Assembly (NCBI GenBank): GCA_002256145.1
Contig: NKIP01000002.1
Coordinates: 310,001-374,000, forward strand
Reading direction: 5' to 3'
DNA: 64,000 bases
Source: Comamonadaceae bacterium PBBC1
GTDB lineage: Bacteria; Pseudomonadota; Gammaproteobacteria; Burkholderiales; Burkholderiaceae_C
Each line of letters opens with the position of its first letter. The stretch's first letter is position 1. The notes beneath the pieces were generated by a model. It worked only from the letters and a program-made list of their open reading frames with translations. It searched no databases and was not told the origin of the DNA. The position numbers and the translations under genes were made by a program. This document shows positions 16,931-26,805 of the stretch, piece by piece.

Positions 16931-18520
16931 ATGCAGGACATGGGCAAACGAGGCTTTCTTAAATTGGCAGCAGCAGGATCTGCGGCCAGCATCATGGGCA
17001 TTCCCTTGCATGCGCTGGCCCAAGCGGCCAAGGGTGGCGTCGTGGTGATGGGCACCACCCAGAAACCGCGCCACCTGAATTCGGCTGTGCAAAGCGGCAT
17101 TGCCACCATGATGCCTGCGGCCCAGCTGTTTGCCTCGCCCATCCGCATGGATGCCAACTGGAAACCCCAGCCCTACCTGGCCGAGCGCTGGGACTTGTCG
17201 CCCGACAACCGCAGCGTCACACTGTACTTACGCAAAGACGCTGTCTTCCACGATGGCAAGCCCATCACGGCCGAAGACGTCAAGTTCTCGATCGAGACCA
17301 TCCGCGACAACCACCCCTTCAAGACCATGTATGGCCCGGTCAATGCGGTCACCATCTCCGACCCGCACACCGCCGTGGTGCGCCTTTCAGAGCCCCACCC
17401 GGCGCTGCTGCTGGCCATGTCCACATCGCTCACCCCCATCATTCCCAAGCATATTTTTGGCGATGGCACCGACGTGAAGATTCATCCCCGCAACGCCAAC
17501 CCAGTGGGCTCTGGCCCCTTCAAGTTGGTGGAATTCAAGCCGGGCGAATTCATCGTGATGGAACGCTTCGACAAGTTTTTCATGAAAGGCGCCCCCAAGC
17601 TGGACCGCATCATCGTGCGCGAGTTCAAAGACTCTTCGAGCATGATGCTGGCCTTTGAACGCGGCGAAATCGACATCCATGCCGAACTGACCGATGCCGG
17701 TCTGATCGCTCGTGCCAAGAAAAACCCGAATGTCACAGTCGCCTCAATGGCCCCGGCCATTGGCCCGCTGATCTGGCTGGCCTTCAACACCAAGAGTCCC
17801 AAGCTCAGCGACAAACGGGTGCGCCAGGCCATCAACTTTGCCCTCGACAAAAAATACCTGACCGAAACCCTGCTGGGCAAGGTGCATGGGCGCGCCACCG
17901 GCCCCATTGCATCGGGTAGCCCTTTTTATGAAGCTCAAGTCGAAAAATTCGACCTGAATTTGCAAAAGGCCACCAAGCTGCTCGACGATGCGGGCTACAA
18001 ACCCGGTGCCAACGGCAACCGCATGACACTGGACCTGGACTACATCCCGGGTATGAGCGAAGGGAACGTCATCCAGGAATACGCCAAAGTGGCGCTGGCC
18101 AAAGTGGGCATTGAAGTCAATGTGCGCAACTCGCCCGATTTCCCCACTTGGGCACGCCGCGTGTCCTCACACCAGTTCGACATGACGGTGGACTCGGTCT
18201 GGAACTGGGGCGATCCGGTGATCGGTGTGCACCGTACCTGGCTGAGCTCCAACATCAAGCCGGGCATCATCTGGTCCAACACGCAAAACTACAGCAACCC
18301 CAAGGTGGACGAGTTGCTGGCCGCCGCTGGCAAGGAGCCGGTCCTGGCCAAGCGCAAAGCCATGTACTCGCAAATGCAGAAAATCGTCGTGGACGAATGC
18401 CCTGTGGCCTTCTTGCTGGAATTCAACTTCAACATGGCCTTCAACGCCAAGGTGCAAAACCGACCAGCTGGTATCTGGGGGCTGGTGGACGGCATCAACG
18501 ACACCAGCGTCAAAGGCTGA
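16931..18520 (+). CDS. Peptide/nickel-type ABC transporter substrate-binding protein
   Basis: A 529-residue periplasmic binding protein of the SBP_bac_5 (DppA/OppA) family. The N-terminus GKRGFLKLAAAGSAAS followed by a hydrophobic stretch and ALAQA looks like a Tat-type signal with KR in place of RR. Family features include LAERWDLSPDNRSVTLYLRK, DAVFHDGKPITAEDVKFS and SGPFKLVEFKPGEF. An AGGAG sits 8 bp before the ATG. It heads a five-gene importer operon ending in an amidohydrolase, so the ligand may be a peptide or amide-containing compound that the hydrolase processes; that is inference. Confidence 0.9.
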   Translation: MQDMGKRGFLKLAAAGSAASIMGIPLHALAQAAKGGVVVMGTTQKPRHLNSAVQSGIATMMPAAQLFASPIRMDANWKPQPYLAERWDLSPDNRSVTLYLRKDAVFHDGKPITAEDVKFSIETIRDNHPFKTMYGPVNAVTISDPHTAVVRLSEPHPALLLAMSTSLTPIIPKHIFGDGTDVKIHPRNANPVGSGPFKLVEFKPGEFIVMERFDKFFMKGAPKLDRIIVREFKDSSSMMLAFERGEIDIHAELTDAGLIARAKKNPNVTVASMAPAIGPLIWLAFNTKSPKLSDKRVRQAINFALDKKYLTETLLGKVHGRATGPIASGSPFYEAQVEKFDLNLQKATKLLDDAGYKPGANGNRMTLDLDYIPGMSEGNVIQEYAKVALAKVGIEVNVRNSPDFPTWARRVSSHQFDMTVDSVWNWGDPVIGVHRTWLSSNIKPGIIWSNTQNYSNPKVDELLAAAGKEPVLAKRKAMYSQMQKIVVDECPVAFLLEFNFNMAFNAKVQNRPAGIWGLVDGINDTSVKG

Positions 18521-18550
18521 TGCCGCCCGGCTTGTCTTTTGTGCACACGC

Positions 18551-18583
18551 CCTGCTGCACGCCCTCACGGGCGGTGCAGCAGG
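18551..18583 (+). promoter_or_regulatory. Intercistronic hairpin after the binding-protein gene
   Basis: CCTGCTGCAC and GTGCAGCAGG form a 10-bp perfect stem capped by GCCC-TCAC-GGGC with one bulged G. It sits between the binding-protein gene and the first permease gene. With no T-tract it is likely an mRNA 3'-end stabiliser or processing element that lets the binding protein be made in excess. Confidence 0.7.
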
Positions 18584-18607
18584 AGCGAATAGTTTGAAAG
18601 CCCCACC

Positions 18608-19588
18608 TTGACTATTTTCTGGACTGTCCTTCGCCGCCTGGCTGTGGCCGCTGGCCTCATGGTGGCTGTGCTGGCCATCAACTTCAGCTTGATCCATGCC
18701 GCGCCGGGCGATCCTGCCAGTGTCATTGCCGGTGAAATGGGCGGTGGCGACCAGGCCGTGATCGACAGCATCAAGAAAGCCTATGGCCTGGACAAGCCTT
18801 TACCCGAGCAATTCATCACCTACCTGGGCAAAAGCGTGCGTGGCGACCTGGGCATGTCCTACACCTACAACAAGCCCGTGAGCAGCCTGATCGCCGAGCG
18901 CATCGGCCCCACCATCTTGCTGGTGCTGACGGCACTGCTCGTGGCCATCGTCGCTGGCACCTTGCTGGGGGTGTTTGCATCACTCAAGCCCAAAAGTTTT
19001 TCCAGCGCTGTGGTGACCATTTTTTCGCTCGCGGGCTTGGCCATGCCGGCGTTCTGGACCGGCATTTTGCTGGTCATCCTGTTTGGCAAAGTCTGGCCGG
19101 TGATGCCCATTGCAGGCATGTACGACGTGCGCAATTACGGCGCCACGGGCTGGGCAGCTGCCAAAGACGCACTGCACCACTTGGTCTTGCCTGCCCTGAC
19201 CCTGACCCTGGTGTACTTGGCGCAGTACAGCCGGCTGGCGCGCGCCAGCATGCTCGAAGTGCTGGGCTCGGACTATGTGCGCACCGCCCGCGCCAAGGGC
19301 TTGCACCAAGCGGTGGTGGTCTTCAAGCATGCCCTGCGCAATGCCCTGATGCCCATCGTCACGATTGCTGGGCTGCAGTTTGGCAACCTGATCTCGGGCG
19401 CCGTGCTGGTGGAAACCGTGTTTTCCTGGCCTGGTCTGGGCACCCTGGCGCTGGACGCCATCCTCGGGCGCGACTACCCCACCTTGCTGGGCGTGCTGAC
19501 CTTTTCTTCCCTGTTTGTGATCACGGCGAACTTGCTCACCGATTTGAGCTACCGCTGGATTGATCCCCGCTTGCGTGCCCAATCATGA
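18608..19588 (+). CDS. ABC transporter permease (DppB type)
   Basis: A 326-residue inner-membrane permease of the dipeptide/nickel importer family with about six helices. The DppB-type N-terminal motif HAAPGDPAS and cytoplasmic EAA loop (RTARAKGLHQAVVVFKHALRNAL) are present. The best start is TTG at 18608, which gives MTIFWTVLRRLAVAAG; no ATG gives a proper first helix. It overlaps the next permease by 4 bp (ATGA). Confidence 0.9.
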   Translation: MTIFWTVLRRLAVAAGLMVAVLAINFSLIHAAPGDPASVIAGEMGGGDQAVIDSIKKAYGLDKPLPEQFITYLGKSVRGDLGMSYTYNKPVSSLIAERIGPTILLVLTALLVAIVAGTLLGVFASLKPKSFSSAVVTIFSLAGLAMPAFWTGILLVILFGKVWPVMPIAGMYDVRNYGATGWAAAKDALHHLVLPALTLTLVYLAQYSRLARASMLEVLGSDYVRTARAKGLHQAVVVFKHALRNALMPIVTIAGLQFGNLISGAVLVETVFSWPGLGTLALDAILGRDYPTLLGVLTFSSLFVITANLLTDLSYRWIDPRLRAQS

Positions 19589-20472
19589 CTGCACAACTGT
19601 CCCCCACCCCGGCCCAGCCTGTGGCAGCGCTTTCGCCCTCGCGAGAGGCCTGGCGCGTGTTTTGCGGCAACAAGGCGGCCATGCTCGGACTGGTGCTGCT
19701 GGTGCTCATCATGCTTGTCATGCTGGTCGGCCCCGCCTGGTATGGCGTGGCGCCCTTTGGCATCGTGGCACCGCCTTTCACCGAGCCCTTCACCGACACC
19801 CGTTACTGGCTGGGCAGCGACTACCTGGGCCGCGACATCGTGGCGGGCATGCTGATCGGTGGCCGCGCCACGCTGCTGGTGGGCGTCAGCTCGGCGGCCA
19901 TCACGGTGCTGATTGGCATCAGCGTGGGCGCGCTGGCCGGGTACTTTGGCGGCTGGATCGACGCCCTGCTTTCGCGCCTGACCGAGCTGTTTCAGGTGCT
20001 GCCCGCCTTGCTGTTTGCCATGGTGCTGGTCACGCTGTTTCAGCCCAGCCTGGGCGTAGTCATCTGCGCCATTGGCATGGTCAGCTGGACAGGCACAGCG
20101 CGCCTGACGCGGGCCGAGTTCATCCGATTGCGCGGGCTGGAGTATGTGAACGCTGCCCGCACCATGGGCGCGGGCCACTGGCGACTGATCTGGCGCGAAA
20201 TCCTGCCCAACGCCATGGCACCGCTCATCGTCTCGGCCACCTTGGTGGTGGGCGTGGCCATCCTGTTTGAGGCGGGCTTGAGCTTTCTGGGTCTTTCTGA
20301 CCCCAACGTGATGAGCTGGGGCATGATGATTGGCGCCAACCGCCGCCACATTCTGGAGTGCTGGTGGGCCGTCAGTTTGCCCGGTGCAGCGATCTTTCTC
20401 ACCGTGCTGTCGGTCAGTCTGGTGGGCGATGGCCTGAACGACGCGCTCAACCCCAAAATGCATTTGCGCTGA
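19585..20472 (+). CDS. ABC transporter permease (DppC type)
   Basis: A 295-residue partner permease. It has the N-terminal OppC-type segment (REAWRVFCGNKAAMLGL), a periplasmic loop with YWLGSDYLGRDIVAGMLIGGR, and the EAA loop (NAARTMGAGHWRLIWREILPNAM). The start overlaps the DppB-type gene stop. It forms the heterodimeric channel with the preceding gene product. A gap of 34 bp leads to the first ATPase gene. Confidence 0.9.
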   Translation: MTAQLSPTPAQPVAALSPSREAWRVFCGNKAAMLGLVLLVLIMLVMLVGPAWYGVAPFGIVAPPFTEPFTDTRYWLGSDYLGRDIVAGMLIGGRATLLVGVSSAAITVLIGISVGALAGYFGGWIDALLSRLTELFQVLPALLFAMVLVTLFQPSLGVVICAIGMVSWTGTARLTRAEFIRLRGLEYVNAARTMGAGHWRLIWREILPNAMAPLIVSATLVVGVAILFEAGLSFLGLSDPNVMSWGMMIGANRRHILECWWAVSLPGAAIFLTVLSVSLVGDGLNDALNPKMHLR

Positions 20473-20506
20473 AGCCAGGTCTGCCTGCACAAAGCGAAGT
20501 ACCCCT

Positions 20507-21510
<1,004 letters not shown>

Positions 21511-21514
<4 letters not shown>

Positions 21515-22521
21515 GTGACACCTTGCTGCAGGTGCGAGACCTGCGCGTGCACTACCCCCTCAAAAGCGGTTTTCTCCAGCCCAAAACCGTGCTCAAGGCC
21601 GTGGACGGCGTGAGTTTTGACATCGAACGCGGCCGCACCTTTGGCATCGTCGGCGAAAGCGGCTCGGGCAAAAGCACCACCGCCCTGGCCGTGATGCGCC
21701 TGGCGCCGGTGACCGCTGGCCAAATTCAGCTGGGTGAAGCCCCGATCAGCACACTGCAAGGCGAAGCCCTGCGGCTGCAGCGCAAACGCTTCCAGATGGT
21801 GTTTCAAGACCCCTTTGCCTCGCTCAACCCCCGGGTGCGCGCCGGTCAGGCCATTCGCGATGCACTCGATTTGATGGACGTGGGCACGCCCGCCGAGCGC
21901 GACGACCTGGCCCGCACGCTGTTTATGCAAGCCGGTCTGCGGCCCGAGCAAATGCAGCTGTTTCCGCACCAGTTTTCGGGCGGCCAGCGCCAGCGCATCG
22001 CCTTGGCGCGCGCCTTGGCTGGACGGCCCGAACTGCTGGTCTGTGACGAACCCGTGTCAGCGCTCGACGTGGCCATTCAGGCGCAGATCCTCAACCTCAT
22101 GCAGCGGCTGCAAAAAGAGCTGGGCCTGACCTACCTGTTCATCTCGCACGACCTGGGCGTGATCCGCCACATGTGCGATGACATTGCCGTCATGTACCTG
22201 GGGCAATTTGTGGAACGCGCGCCCCGCGAAGACCTGTTTACCCAACCCCTGCACCCCTACACACTGGCGCTGTGGTCAGCCGCCCCGTCCATGGATGCAC
22301 GCGGGCAAAAACGCAAGCTGCGCATCCGCCTGCAAGGCGACCCACCCAGCCCGCTCAATGTGCCCAGCGGCTGCCGCTTCGCCAGCCGCTGCCCTTTTGC
22401 CGAAGACGCCTGCCGCGCTGCGCCCCCTCCTCTGCGCGAAGTGCTGCCCGGCCACCATGTGGCCTGCCACCGCGTGTCCGACAGCGGTCAGCCGCTGTAC
22501 CCCTTGCCCACGATCAGCTGA
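21511..22521 (+). CDS. ABC transporter ATPase (DppF type)
   Basis: The second ATPase, 336 residues from the ATG at 21511 that overlaps the previous stop. Walker A is GESGSGKST, the signature FSGGQRQRIALARAL and Walker B ELLVCDEPVSALD. The C-terminal Cys-containing tail (GCRFASRCPFAEDAC) is again the Dpp/Opp type. An in-frame upstream ATG at 21481 lies inside the previous gene and is unlikely to be used. The amidohydrolase gene follows 39 bp later. Confidence 0.92.
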
Positions 22522-22560
22522 ATTGCGGATCGACGACCCCAACATTTCAGGAGCCTTGCC

Positions 22561-24246
22561 ATGAGCCAGAACATGAAGCCACAGACCACCATTTTTGTGG
22601 CCCGAGAGATCATCACCATGAACCCCATGCAAGCCTCGGCCACGCATGTGGCCGTCCGCGATGGCCGCATCCTGGGGGTGGGCGATCTGGCCGAGCTGGC
22701 CCAGTGGGGCGACTACACGCTGGACACCCGATTTGCCGACTGCACGCTCATGCCGGGCCTGATCGAAGGCCACTGCCACCTCAAGGAAGGCGGCATGTGG
22801 GACCTGGAATACCTGGGCTGGTTTGACCGGCTCAACCCTTGGGGTCAGACCGTCAAGGGCCTGCGTTCCATGGAAGCGGTGGTGCAACGCCTCATCGAAA
22901 TCGACCGCAAGATGCAGCAAAGTGGCGAACCGGCCGACAAGCCCTTGCTGGCCTGGGGGTTCGATCCGATTTATTTTGGCGGCGAGCGCATGACGGTGGA
23001 ACACCTGGACCGCGCCAGCAGCACCCGCCCCATCGTGATTGCGCACGCCAACGGCCACCTGATGAACGTCAACAGCCCCATGCTGCGCATTGCGGACATT
23101 GACGAAGACATCGAAGTCGAAGGCGTTGTCAAATTCAAGGACGGCCCGCGTGCAGGCCACCCCAACGGCGAGTTGCAGGAACCGGCCGCCATGCATCTGG
23201 TCATGCGCCATGTGGGCACGGCCGGGCTCATGTCGCCCATGGACGAAACCGGCATGATGAACTTTGCACGCCTGGCCAAGATGCAGGGTGTGACCACCGC
23301 CACCGACCTGGTCAACACCCTGAGCGAAGCCGACTGCTCGGTGCTCGAGTCAGCTCTCGCCAAGGACGAATGCTGCGTGCGCATCCTGCCGGCCTTCAAG
23401 GCCTTCCATGGCACGCACGGTGCCACACAAGGCGCCGAGCACGTCAACCAGATGAAAAAGCGCAACACCGACAAGCTGCGCTACGGCTTGGTCAAGATGA
23501 TGCTGGACGGCTCCATCCAGGGCTTTTCGGCGCGCATGCGCTGGCCCGGTCACTTCAACGGCGCCCCCAACGGCATCTGGGTCACAGCGCCCAGCCAGTA
23601 CGAGGCCGATTTCGAGATCTACCACCGCGCAGGCCTGCACATCCACACGCACACCAACGGCGATGAAGCCAGCCTGGCGGCCATTGACGCGGTGGAACGC
23701 GTGCTGGCCCGCGCCCCGCGCCCCGACCACCGCCACACCCTGCAACACGCGCAAATGGTCGACGCCCCCATGTTCCGCCGCATGGCCAGCCTGGGCCTGT
23801 GCGTCAACCTGTTTGCCAACCACCTGTGGTACTGGGGCGACCAGCATTACGAAATGACCATGGGCCCCGACCGCGCCCACCGGCTCGACGCCTGCGGCAG
23901 CGCCCTGGCCGCCGGAGTGCCACTGGCCATCCACTCCGACGCCCCGGTCACGCCGCTGGGCCCGCTGTTCACCGCCTGGTGCGCCGTCAACCGCATCACG
24001 CCCAAAGGCCGCGTGCTGGGCGAAAAAGAACGCCTCACAGTGCCGCAAGCCCTGCACGCCATCACCCTGGGTGCCGCCTGGACCCTGAAAATGGACCACG
24101 AAATCGGCAGCATCGAAGTGGGCAAACGTGCGGACTTTTGCGTGCTGCTGGACAACCCCCTCACCCTGGGTGCCGACAAGCTCAAAGACGCCCGGGTCTG
24201 GGGCACGGTGCTCGGCGGCCAGGTTTTTCCATCGCAAGCGGCCTGA
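22561..24246 (+). CDS. Amidohydrolase family protein (YtcJ-like)
   Basis: A 561-residue metal-dependent hydrolase of the amidohydrolase superfamily. The N-terminal metal-binding motif is GLIEGHCHLKEGG, a second His cluster is LHIHTHTNGDE, and LAIHSDAPVTPLGPL carries the catalytic Asp region. The C-terminal GSIEVGKRADFCVLLDNP restores the small beta-sandwich. YtcJ-like members hydrolyse amides or esters with varied substrates. As the last gene of the ABC importer operon it likely acts on the imported compound in the cytosol; no signal peptide is seen. The hairpin repeat copy 3 follows. Confidence 0.85.
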   Translation: MSQNMKPQTTIFVAREIITMNPMQASATHVAVRDGRILGVGDLAELAQWGDYTLDTRFADCTLMPGLIEGHCHLKEGGMWDLEYLGWFDRLNPWGQTVKGLRSMEAVVQRLIEIDRKMQQSGEPADKPLLAWGFDPIYFGGERMTVEHLDRASSTRPIVIAHANGHLMNVNSPMLRIADIDEDIEVEGVVKFKDGPRAGHPNGELQEPAAMHLVMRHVGTAGLMSPMDETGMMNFARLAKMQGVTTATDLVNTLSEADCSVLESALAKDECCVRILPAFKAFHGTHGATQGAEHVNQMKKRNTDKLRYGLVKMMLDGSIQGFSARMRWPGHFNGAPNGIWVTAPSQYEADFEIYHRAGLHIHTHTNGDEASLAAIDAVERVLARAPRPDHRHTLQHAQMVDAPMFRRMASLGLCVNLFANHLWYWGDQHYEMTMGPDRAHRLDACGSALAAGVPLAIHSDAPVTPLGPLFTAWCAVNRITPKGRVLGEKERLTVPQALHAITLGAAWTLKMDHEIGSIEVGKRADFCVLLDNPLTLGADKLKDARVWGTVLGGQVFPSQAA

Positions 24247-24286
24247 TCTGTTGACCCCAAAGAAACCAACCCACAGGCCAGTGTTC

Positions 24287-24362
24287 GCAGGTCGGCGGCT
24301 TTAGCCCCGACATGAAGCCTTCGCCGGAGGCCCCATGCCGGAGCTAAAGCTGCCGACCTACG
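24287..24362. repeat. Dispersed hairpin repeat, copy 3 with compensatory change
   Basis: Same family as 16706-16780, but the inner stem reads GCTTTAGC / GCTAAAGC instead of GCTTCAGC / GCTGAAGC. Both arms have changed together and pairing is kept. It ends 12 bp before the cobW-type gene start. Confidence 0.85.
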
Positions 24363-24374
24363 ACTTCCCCCACC

Positions 24375-25391
24375 ATGCACAACACCCCACCACCTCCCCG
24401 CATCCCCCTGACTGTGATTGGCGGCTTTTTGGGCGCAGGCAAAACCAGTTTGCTGGTGCATTGGTTAAAGCAAGCGCAGGGCCAGCGCATCGCCGTGCTG
24501 GTCAATGACTTTGGTGCCATCAACATCGACGCCGAACTGCTGAGCGAAAGCAACAGCGACACCATCGCTTTGAGCAACGGCTGCGTGTGCTGCCAGATAG
24601 GCGGCGACCTGAGCCAGGCGCTGTTGCAGGTGCTGGACCAACCGCAGCCCTTTGACGCCATCGTCATCGAAGCCAGCGGCGTCTCCGACCCCTGGCCGAT
24701 TGCCCAGATCGCGCTGGCCGACAAACGCCTGAGTCTGCATGGCGTGCTGGTGGTCGTGGACGCCGCCGCCGTGCGTGCTCACGCCGCCGATCCCTTGTTG
24801 CAAGACAGCCTGCTGCGCCAACTGCGCGCCGCCGACCTGCTGGTGCTCAACAAAACCGATCTGTGCAGCGCTGACGAGATTCGGGCCTGCACCACCTGGC
24901 TGCACGAGACCGTCGGGCCCGTGCCCTGCCTGCCCTGCCAGCACGGACAGCTGCCCCTGGCCTTGCTGCAAACCGACTGGGAGCCTGCACTGGCAGCGGC
25001 CTCAAAGGCCGAGCCTGCTCACGTTTGCACCGACCATTGCACGCACGATCACGATCACGATCACGATCACGATCATGGGCACGGCCACCACCACAGCGCA
25101 GACCATGCCAGCCTGTTCACCAGCGACAGCCGCAGCCCCGATCAGGTGTTTCACACCGCCTGGCTGCGCGAACAACTGCAGCAGACACCCGCTTGGGTGA
25201 TGCGCCTCAAAGGCTGGGTGCGCACCCATGAACACGGCTGGTCAGAAATCCAGTTCGCAGGCCGCCACGCCAGTGTGCAACGCGCCCGGCACACCCCCGC
25301 ACAAGCTCGCGTGCTGACGATTGCGCTGCGCACACCCCAACAGACCCAAGCCATGCCCTCCTGGATGGATACGGTGTGGGGCGCCACCTGA
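24375..25391 (+). CDS. CobW/COG0523-family GTPase, putative metallochaperone
   Basis: A 338-residue G3E-family GTPase. Walker A is GGFLGAGKTSLLVHWL, the metal-binding CxCC motif is GCVCCQIG, switch ASGVSDPW and the guanine motif NKTD are present, and a CobW C-terminal domain follows. Between the domains, around residues 222-243, is a His/Asp-rich loop (repeated HD, then HGHGHHH) likely to bind zinc or another divalent metal. The gene directly follows an amidohydrolase operon and precedes the taurine cluster, with repeat copy 3 just before its ATG and no good Shine-Dalgarno. The client enzyme is unknown. Confidence 0.85.
   Translation: MHNTPPPPRIPLTVIGGFLGAGKTSLLVHWLKQAQGQRIAVLVNDFGAINIDAELLSESNSDTIALSNGCVCCQIGGDLSQALLQVLDQPQPFDAIVIEASGVSDPWPIAQIALADKRLSLHGVLVVVDAAAVRAHAADPLLQDSLLRQLRAADLLVLNKTDLCSADEIRACTTWLHETVGPVPCLPCQHGQLPLALLQTDWEPALAAASKAEPAHVCTDHCTHDHDHDHDHDHGHGHHHSADHASLFTSDSRSPDQVFHTAWLREQLQQTPAWVMRLKGWVRTHEHGWSEIQFAGRHASVQRARHTPAQARVLTIALRTPQQTQAMPSWMDTVWGAT
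25044..25073 (+). repeat. Hexanucleotide tandem repeat inside the CobW-type gene
   Basis: Five perfect CACGAT units encode alternating His-Asp in the metal-binding loop. Because the unit is six bases, copy-number change would alter loop length without a frameshift. Confidence 0.85.
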
Positions 25392-25605
25392 ACTGCAAAC
25401 CTCAACCGTCACGATCGCCAGCAGGGCTGGCTCTTACAGGGAAGAACACCGCCCTCTGCGGCCCCGGAAAAACCCTGACGTGGGCCATGGCATCGCTTGG
25501 CGGGAAGGATGCCATCCTGGTCCTGCATGCTTGTGTTTTCAGAGTGAAAAGGTGAACTTTCAGGCTCGACATGACCACACAAAGCATGAGGCCAGCCAGC
25601 ATCAA

Positions 25606-25636
25606 CTGGCACTGAATATGGTCATCAACTGGCTCT
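25606..25636 (+). promoter_or_regulatory. Candidate TauR operator upstream of tauA
   Basis: Two direct repeats, each preceded by CATCAA: CTGGCACT at 25606 and CTGGCTCT at 25629, exactly 23 bp apart, about 100-130 bp before the tauA start. The same pair with the same period occurs between tauR and tauX. MocR-type TauR proteins are known to bind paired direct repeats beginning CTGG. The rest of the region 25392-25737 shows no gene. Confidence 0.65.
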
Positions 25637-25737
25637 AGTGTCTGCCCGTCAGCGGCCCCAAACTTCTATGCAGCAGACGCCAGCCATGGTGTCTGCACAG
25701 ACGAAAAACGTTTGAAAAACCCATCAGGAGACACAAC

Positions 25738-26745
25738 ATGACAACTCGTCGATCCCTTCTTTCAGCCACGCCCGCGCTGGGCTTGTCGCTGATGCTCTGC
25801 GGCCTGGCCCACGCGCAAGCGGCCAAGGAAGTCACTTTCGCCCACCAGGACATGCTGGTGCCTTTGCGCACCGTGATGGAGTCGGGCGAGCTGGAAAAAG
25901 CCACTGGCTACAAAATCAACTGGCGCATGTTTGGCGGTGGCGGCGACGTGATCAAGGCCATGGCGTCAGGCGGCGTGCAAATTGGCGAAGCAGGCTCCAG
26001 CCCCTTCACCGCTGCGGCCAGTCAGGGCCAGGACCTCAAGCTGTTCTGGATTCTGGACGACATCGCCGATGCCGAAGCTTTGATTGCGCGCAACGGTTCG
26101 GGCATCAACAGCATCAAGGACCTGGTGGGCAAGAAAGTGGCCACCCCCTTTGTCTCCACGGCGCACTACCAATTGATGGTGGGCATGAAGCTCGAAGGCG
26201 TGGACAGCAAAAAGGTCAACGTGATGAACCTGCGCCCACCGGAAATCGCGGCCGCCTGGGAGCGCGGCGACATTGACGCGGCCTTCATCTGGGACCCGAT
26301 CCTGAGCAAGATCAAGGGCAACGGCAAAGCGATTGCCTCTTCGGCCAGCATCGGTCAAAAGGGCTACCCCACCTTTGACGGTCTGGTGGTCGATGCCAAA
26401 TGGGCCGCGCAAAACGAAGGCTTCATGGTCGCGCTGGTCAAAGCCCTGATCAAGGCCGACGAGGCTTATCGCGCCAACAAGGCCCAATGGACTGCTGATT
26501 CAACCCAAGTGAAAGCTGTGGCCAAGTGGACCAAGGCCAATGCCGCCGACGTGCCTGCGGCCATGGCGCTGTACAAATTCCCCACAGTACAGGAACAAAT
26601 TTCGGCCACCTGGCTCGGTGGCGGTGCCGCCAAGGCCATGACCAACACGGCCGTCTTCCTCAAAGAGCAAGGGCGCATTCAGGAACTCAAGCCGAACTAC
26701 TCGGCCTTTGTGACCGACGCCTACGTCAAGAAAGCCATGCAGTAA
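25738..26745 (+). CDS. tauA: Taurine ABC transporter substrate-binding protein
   Basis: A 335-residue periplasmic binding protein. A signal peptide (MTTRRSLLSATPALGL to AHAQA, cleavage near residue 27) is followed by a NMT1/SsuA/TauA-like two-lobe domain with GGGDVIKAMASGGVQIGEAGSSPF and DIDAAFIWDPIL, both typical of TauA. An AGGAG lies 7 bp upstream of the ATG. tauB and tauC follow, then tauR and the taurine dehydrogenase genes, which together support taurine over other sulfonates. Confidence 0.9.
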   Translation: MTTRRSLLSATPALGLSLMLCGLAHAQAAKEVTFAHQDMLVPLRTVMESGELEKATGYKINWRMFGGGGDVIKAMASGGVQIGEAGSSPFTAAASQGQDLKLFWILDDIADAEALIARNGSGINSIKDLVGKKVATPFVSTAHYQLMVGMKLEGVDSKKVNVMNLRPPEIAAAWERGDIDAAFIWDPILSKIKGNGKAIASSASIGQKGYPTFDGLVVDAKWAAQNEGFMVALVKALIKADEAYRANKAQWTADSTQVKAVAKWTKANAADVPAAMALYKFPTVQEQISATWLGGGAAKAMTNTAVFLKEQGRIQELKPNYSAFVTDAYVKKAMQ

Positions 26746-26765
26746 GGCTGCCGGCCTGTGTCGGC

Positions 26766-26791
26766 CCCCCTGTAGCCCAGGCTGCAGGGGG
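26766..26791 (+). promoter_or_regulatory. Hairpin with U-rich tail between tauA and tauB
   Basis: CCCCCTG-T-AGCC / GGCT-G-CAGGGGG forms a stem of 11-12 pairs with a tiny loop, followed by ATTGTTTCTTT. It probably acts as a partial terminator or stabiliser that keeps tauA mRNA more abundant than tauBC. Confidence 0.7.
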
Positions 26792-26805
26792 ATTGTTTCT
26801 TTACT

